Both the position numbers and the translations under genes were made by a program. This document shows, in pieces, positions 58,794-64,000 of a stretch of 64,000 nucleotides of DNA (position 1 is its first letter; every line of letters begins with the position of its first letter). The DNA comes from an uncultured Helicobacter sp. (lineage in GTDB: Bacteria; Campylobacterota; Campylobacteria; Campylobacterales; Helicobacteraceae): positions 1-64,000 of the forward strand of contig CALVDZ010000001.1 of the NCBI GenBank assembly GCA_944326445.1. The letters run 5' to 3'. The notes beneath the pieces are model-generated. The model saw only the letters and a list, made by a program, of their open reading frames with translations, made no database searches and was not told the origin of the DNA.

Positions 58794-61700
58794 ATGCGAG
58801 CGTTGTTGTGGTGTGTGGCGATGCTAGGATTTGTGTTTTGGGGCTGTGGGAATGATGATAAGATCTTTTCTATCACGCAGGGCGAGATTAGCACAGATGC
58901 AAAGCTGCGCGTGGAGTTTAATGAGGGATTTTATAAAGGCGTGAGTGATACATTGTTTGTCACCGAGGGCGCGTTTAAGGTAAATGGCAAGGACGCTGCG
59001 TGGCAATATGGGTTTAGCAATAGCACGACGCTTGTGATTATCCCTAAAGAGCTTGCGCCAAACACGAGCTATGATATTGCCATTGATTTTGCCAAAATCG
59101 CCAAAGATCGGGGTTTTGAGCCGCCGCTAAAGACGATTAAAATGCAGGTAAAAACTAAGCCCACGGAGTTTTTTCTAAGCGATCTTGGCGTGCGGCAGCA
59201 AGGCAGTGAATCTAGGCTAGTGGCAAACCTCGAGCTTTCGCAGTTTGTCCCAATGGAGATTCTAAAAAAAGCCCTAAGTCTCAAGCTAGATTCTAAAAAT
59301 ATCACTCTGTCTCTTACACAAAGCAATCCTAGTGATTATCTCATCACTTCAGAGCCGATCACGCCCTCAAATACGCAGGATTTGCACTACATACTCACAC
59401 TAGATTCAAAGCTCCTAGGCGCAGATGGCGAGACTAAGGAGCGCACGATTATACTACCCAAAAACACGGATTTGTATGCGATGCGTATAGAGAGCACAGA
59501 GGAGAGCGCCCAGCCCAATGTGATTGTGCATTTTTCCCAAGAGCTTGCCAAAACCCCTGATCTCAAAAGCTATATCCAAGTAACGCCAAATGTCCATTTT
59601 ACCGCCTCACAAAGTGGCTCTGTGATCGTGCTAAGTGGGAAGTTTGACTTCGCGACAAATTACAATATCAAGGTGTTAGAGGGGCTAAAGTCTATCAATG
59701 GCGCGAGTTTAAAGCAAGATGCAAGCTTTGATATCACAGCTAGGGAGATAGCTCCTAGTATCGCGTTTGCCTCTAGTGGGGTGTTTGTCCCACGCGCAGC
59801 AAACAAAAAATCGCCTTTAAATCCGTCAATGTCAAAAAGGTGACACTCAAGCTTTTTAGAATCTACCCAAACAACCTCACGCAGTTTTTGTATGACAACA
59901 ATCTCATCGGAGATTCTCAAAGCAATAGCGCGCAGGTTAGAGAATGCAAAAACTCATACGATGAGGAATACGAGGAGTATTATGAACACTGCTCAAGCGG
60001 GCTAGATTTGGAGCGTATCGGCGATAAGGTGCTAGAGAGGGAATTTAGCATAGATTCACTCAAAAACCAATGGATTCAAAACGAGCTCGATTTTGAAGGC
60101 TTGCGCGATTTGAGCGGGGTGTTTGTCGTGAGCTTGGAGTTTGGCAAGGACAATGTGGATTATGATTTTGGCGATATGAGCGAGTGGCGCGTGGATAATT
60201 TTTTTAGAAAATATGGGGTGATTGCTAAACATCTTATCTTTTCTAACACTGCGCTTTTGGGGCAGAATCTCGATAGGCAGTTTGTCATCACCGCCCTAGA
60301 TATTGCCAAAAATACGCCCATAGCAGGCGTGCAAATCAGTGCGATCAATAAGAAAAATCAAGTAGTAGAGACAAAAACGACAAACGCCAATGGCGATGCA
60401 ATTTTTTCTAAAGTCGATACGCAAAACACGCTTTATTTCCTCACACAAAACACGAGCGATCTCGCAGTGCTCAAACTAGGCAGCTCGCTTGTAGGCACTG
60501 ATGGCTTTGACACACAAGGCGTGGTGAGCGAGGGCGGTATGAGGGCGTTTGTCTATGCCGATCGTGGGGTGCATAGACCGGGGGATACAATCTATCTCGA
60601 TGCGATTGTGCGCTACAACGACAAGCCTCTAGATTCAGCCCACCCGGTATTGCTCACGCTCAAAACCCCAAGGGGCAAGGCATTTGTCGATAAGCGTATG
60701 ATGGAATCTAGAGGCGAGGGATTTTATCACTACGAGATCAAAACGCCCAAAAACGCCGATACAGGCGTATGGGAAGCGATTTTGCACATCGGAGATTCTG
60801 TATTTAGAAAAGAGCTTAGCATAGAGAGTGTCGCACCAAATCGCCTCAAAGTCGATTTGCAGGTGCCAGATTCACTAGATTTGCGCCAAGATTCACAGAT
60901 GGATTTTACGCTGCAGAGCGCATATCTCTTTGGCGCGCCCGCTTCAGAGCTAGAGTATGGCGTGGTGGCAAACTTCAAGCCTTTGGAGTTTAAAAGCAAG
61001 CGTTTTAGTGATTATGTCTTTGGCGTGCCAAGCAGCTTGCACTTTAGCCATAGCGATAGCGTGAGTGGCACGCTAAATGAGAGCGGCGTGGGTAGTGGCA
61101 GTATCGGGCTAGATTCACTCCAAGGGGTTAAGAGCAATCTTGAGGCTTTACTCATCGCTAAAGTGTATGAGAGCAACGGCAGGGTGGTAGCTACGCGCAA
61201 AAAGATACCCATAAAGCTTCTTGATAGCTTTGTGGGTATAAAGCCTCTAGCAAATCGCTATATAGAGACAGGCACGAAAGTCCCCCTGCCAGTGGTTGTA
61301 GTCTCAAGCGAGGATTCTACGCTCATCAAAGGGCGCAAAGTCTCTTATACAATCTACCACAATCAACACTCGTGGTGGTGGGATTACGACTCCTATGCAC
61401 AATACCTGCGCTCTATCAAAACCGATCGCAACACTAAGATTCTCGCCCAAGGGAGTTTAATAAGCAGTGATAAGCCCGTGGTGTTTGAGTATGAGGCAAA
61501 GCAGAGCGGGGAAGTCTATGTGGAGTTTGTCGATGAGGAGAGTGGCGCGCTAAGCGGGACATCGTTTTATACATCAGGTTGGGGCGAGCCGCTAAGTGCG
61601 CAAAAAATCACAGCCCTAAAGATAGAATCCGATAAGGCACGCTATGGCGTGGGCGAGAGCGCAAATGTGCGCTTTGAAAGCACAGCACAAGGCAAGGCAC

Positions 61701-64000
61701 TCGTGGTGGTGAGCAAAGCGCATAAGGTGCTCAAACGCTTTTGGGTGGAGACTAAGCCTAACCAAACTAGTCTAGCTATCCCCATCACAGAGGATATGAG
61801 TCCTAATGTCTATGTGAGCGTGGTGTTTTTGCAAAACTATGAGAGCGTGAGCAACGATCGCTTAATGCGGCTTTATGGTGTGATTCCGCTTATGGTGGAT
61901 AAGAGAGATTCAAGGTTAGACTATGAGATTAGCGCGCCAGAGAGGGTGACACCCGGCAGTGAGTTTGCAATAAGCCTCTCTACTAAGCAAGGCATAGAAT
62001 CCACCTACACGATTGCCCTTGTCGATGAGGGTTTGCTCAATCTCACGGATTTTGCCACACCCAATCCGTGGCAGTATTTTTATGCCAAGCTCGCCCTTGG
62101 GCTTAGAATCTATGATAGCTATGATTTGATTGTGGGCAGGAGTCTTGGGAAGGTGCAAAAGATTCTAAAAATCGGTGGAGATGGCGTGGATTTGCAAAGC
62201 TATAGTAAGCAAAAGGGCGATGAAAATGCCAATAGATTTAAACCCGTGGTGCTCTATAATGCCCCAAGCAAGACTGATGAGAAGGGCAATGTAAGATTAC
62301 GATTTACAATGCCAACCTACATAGGCAGTGTGCGCGTGATGGTGGTGGGAGCTAGCGGCAAGCTCTATGGCTCAAGCTCCAAAAATATCCAAGTGAGCGC
62401 GCCTGTGGTGATGCTCCCTACTATCCCGCGCGCGCTCAAAGTGGGCGATAGATTCCAAATACCTATTGAGGTGTTTGTCACCAAAGCCACCGATAGCAAA
62501 GAGAGCGTGAAAAATGCCACAATAAGCATAAGCAGTGCTAAGGGGATTGTGAAGTTTAAGCAAGATTCACAAAACATCGTTTTTGATGGCAATAAGCCAC
62601 GAAACATCGTCTTTGAAGCGGAGGTGCAAAATGAAGTGGGCGTGGAGACAATCACTCTAAGCGCGCATTCAGCACAAGGAGTGATGACAGATAGCATCGA
62701 GATTGATATCAAAGCCATAAATCCTTTTATAAGCTCACAGAGCTCGCATTATCTCAAAAGTGATGAGGAGCTACATATCGTCGCGCCACAGGACTTTGTC
62801 AAAGGCACAAACAAGGGGACAATCACTATTAGCAGCAATCCATTGCTAAATATCAATCATCGTGTGCGTTGGCTGGTGCATTATCCCTATGGGTGTATAG
62901 AGCAGACGACTTCAAGCGTGCTGCCACAGCTCTATCTCGAGGCATTTGGGACATTTAAGGACATCGACAAAAAAGAGATTGTAGAAAACATCAATGCAGG
63001 CATTGCGCGCATAGGTGGGTTTGTAACGCCAAGTGGGGGCTTTGCGTATTGGCAGGGGGGAGCGCAGCCCAGCGAGTGGGGCTCGCACTATGCCGGGCAT
63101 TTTTTGGTATTGGCCAAAAAGCTTGGCTATTATGTGCCAGATTCTGTGTATAGGGGTTGGCTAGCGTATGAGAAAAACTTCGTAAAATCCTCTAGGGACG
63201 CAAGCTACAAGGCGTATCCACTCTTTTTGCTAGCTCTTGCTAATGAGCCAGAAATCGTGGTGATGAATGCCTTGTATGAGAGTGGTATGCGTGGGCTTAG
63301 CAACACAGACAAATGGCTGCTTGGCGCGGCGTATAAGATGGCGGGTTATGAGGAAATCGCAAAGAATATCACGCGGGATTTGAGTGTGAAAGTCAATGCC
63401 TCAAAGGAATACTACGCGTATAGCTATGGCTCGCCTTTGCGCGATGAAGCGATGATACTAGATAGCTACAAAATCATCTATGGCGGCGCGCACGAGGCGT
63501 TGTTTGATAGCATAAAAGCCGCGCTAGAATCTAGCAAATGGCTCTCAACCCAAGATTCAGGCTACGCACTTTTGAGCCTTGCAAATACGCAAAATGCGCA
63601 AGAAGAGGGCAAGCTCAAAGGCGTTATCAAGCGTAATGGCAAAAAAGAGAGTTTTTCAGAATCCACCCAAAGCCTTAGCTTTAGCCTCAATCAAGGCGAG
63701 GCATTTATAGAATCTAAAACGCCCCTATATGTCGCGTATGCGTGGGAGGGAATCCCTATGAGCGAGAGTATCAAACCAAGCTCTAGGGGGTTAGAAATAA
63801 AGCGGGAGTTTTATGATGAGTTTGGTAATGCACTTGATGTGAGCGAGCTAAAGAGTGCGAGTAGCTTTTGGATCGTGCTTAGAGTGGGCAATACTAGCGG
63901 CATAGGCGGGATTAGCAATATCGCACTCACACAGGCTCTGCCAAGTGGGTGGGAGATAGAGAATCTGCGCCTAAACCACGATGAGCTGCCAGAATTTATC
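58794..64000 (+). pseudogene. Alpha-2-macroglobulin-type lipoprotein, frameshifted, partial at window end
   Basis: Bacterial alpha-2-macroglobulins trap attacking proteases in the periplasm. The first frame (58794-59843) opens with a signal and lipobox F-W-G-C (Cys18), then beta domains, and stops shortly after an A6 run. The next frame, from about 59810, continues without a stop to the window edge (about 1397 codons). It shows MG domains such as H-R-P-G-D-T-I-Y, the L-R-F-T-M-P-T-Y-I-G-S region and a thioester motif Y-P-Y-G-C-I-E-Q-T at about 62888-62915. One extra A would join the frames. Whether this is a sequencing error, a real inactivation or a slippage-controlled gene cannot be told. 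pbpC, its usual partner, would lie beyond the edge. Confidence 0.8.
59805..59810 (+). repeat. A6 run at the frameshift
   Basis: Six A in the macroglobulin gene. With seven the two frames become one. The lack of any other defect in the 5.2 kb suggests either an error in the assembly or a recent change. Confidence 0.7.

Noticed and set aside
1..64000. CRISPR array, transposase or prophage
   Set aside because: No regularly spaced direct repeats, transposase motifs or phage genes were seen; the repeats are R1, R2 and AGAATCT.

Overview
The window reads as chromosomal DNA of a Helicobacter-type member of the Campylobacterota. The reasons are the flagellar kinase FlgS beside FlgI and a FlgJ-type rod protein, a cheV-nspC pair as in H. 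pylori, an efflux operon in the hefABC order, Helicobacter-style outer membrane barrels ending in Phe, homopolymeric G tracts inside surface-glycan genes, and extended -10 promoters of the form TGCTACAAT. The species is not identifiable from what I can see. No tRNA, rRNA, CRISPR array, transposase or prophage was found.

Layout. 1-331: 5' part of a G-tract-bearing, glycosyltransferase-like gene. 406-3626 (minus): ribF, tlyA, a lipoprotein gene and dnaJ, tightly overlapped. 3770-7848 (plus): recR, cytochrome c553, alr, serB and an NSS transporter, facing a chemoreceptor at 7855-8997. 9106-16470 (minus): a surface-glycan locus with a GtrA flippase, a GtrC-like enzyme, a GT2 glycosyltransferase, a methyltransferase and two paralogous polytopic proteins. 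Three of its genes carry G tracts; as sequenced one is in frame (ON) and two are shifted (OFF). 16761-22641 (plus): sigma-54-type promoter, flgI, flgJ-like, flgS, a DUF1104 protein, a two-component system and an MnmC-like methyltransferase. 23347-25863: clpS-clpA. 26438-33226 (minus): dusB, nspC, cheV, a TPR protein, a YkgJ-type protein, a periplasmic-binding-like protein and a UDG-like protein. 33423-35494 (plus): pycB and a DUF3343-like gene. 35887-36528: an outer membrane protein.

37695-43287 (minus) is the most unusual operon. It holds an HMA-like protein without CxxC, a helical membrane-anchored protein, three small glycine-rich or tail-bearing proteins, a P1B ATPase with SCA in place of CPC, and a two-helix protein, followed by dapE. 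Its make-up resembles ferrosome (fez) clusters, so an iron-storage organelle is a testable hypothesis. 43446-48510 (plus): purL, an SDR dehydrogenase, a candidate small RNA with C-rich hairpin loops, and cysK. 49769-54977 (minus): hefABC-type RND efflux. 55082-58505 (minus): nhaA, trxA, a 45-residue membrane protein and a porin-like protein. 58794-64000 (plus): an alpha-2-macroglobulin-type lipoprotein gene broken by a frameshift at an A6 run and leaving the window.

The long gene-poor gaps are filled by two dispersed repeat families. R1 (about 165 bp, six copies) carries a conserved frame, a TATAAT-like box and two hairpins whose arms covary between copies while their positions are kept. R2 (about 60 to 500 bp, at least six copies) carries a covarying GC-rich hairpin with a T-N-N-C tetraloop and a conserved Ser/Thr/Glu-rich reading frame that also forms the tail of the first gene. 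The heptamer AGAATCT, in both orientations, saturates these regions and recurs inside genes.
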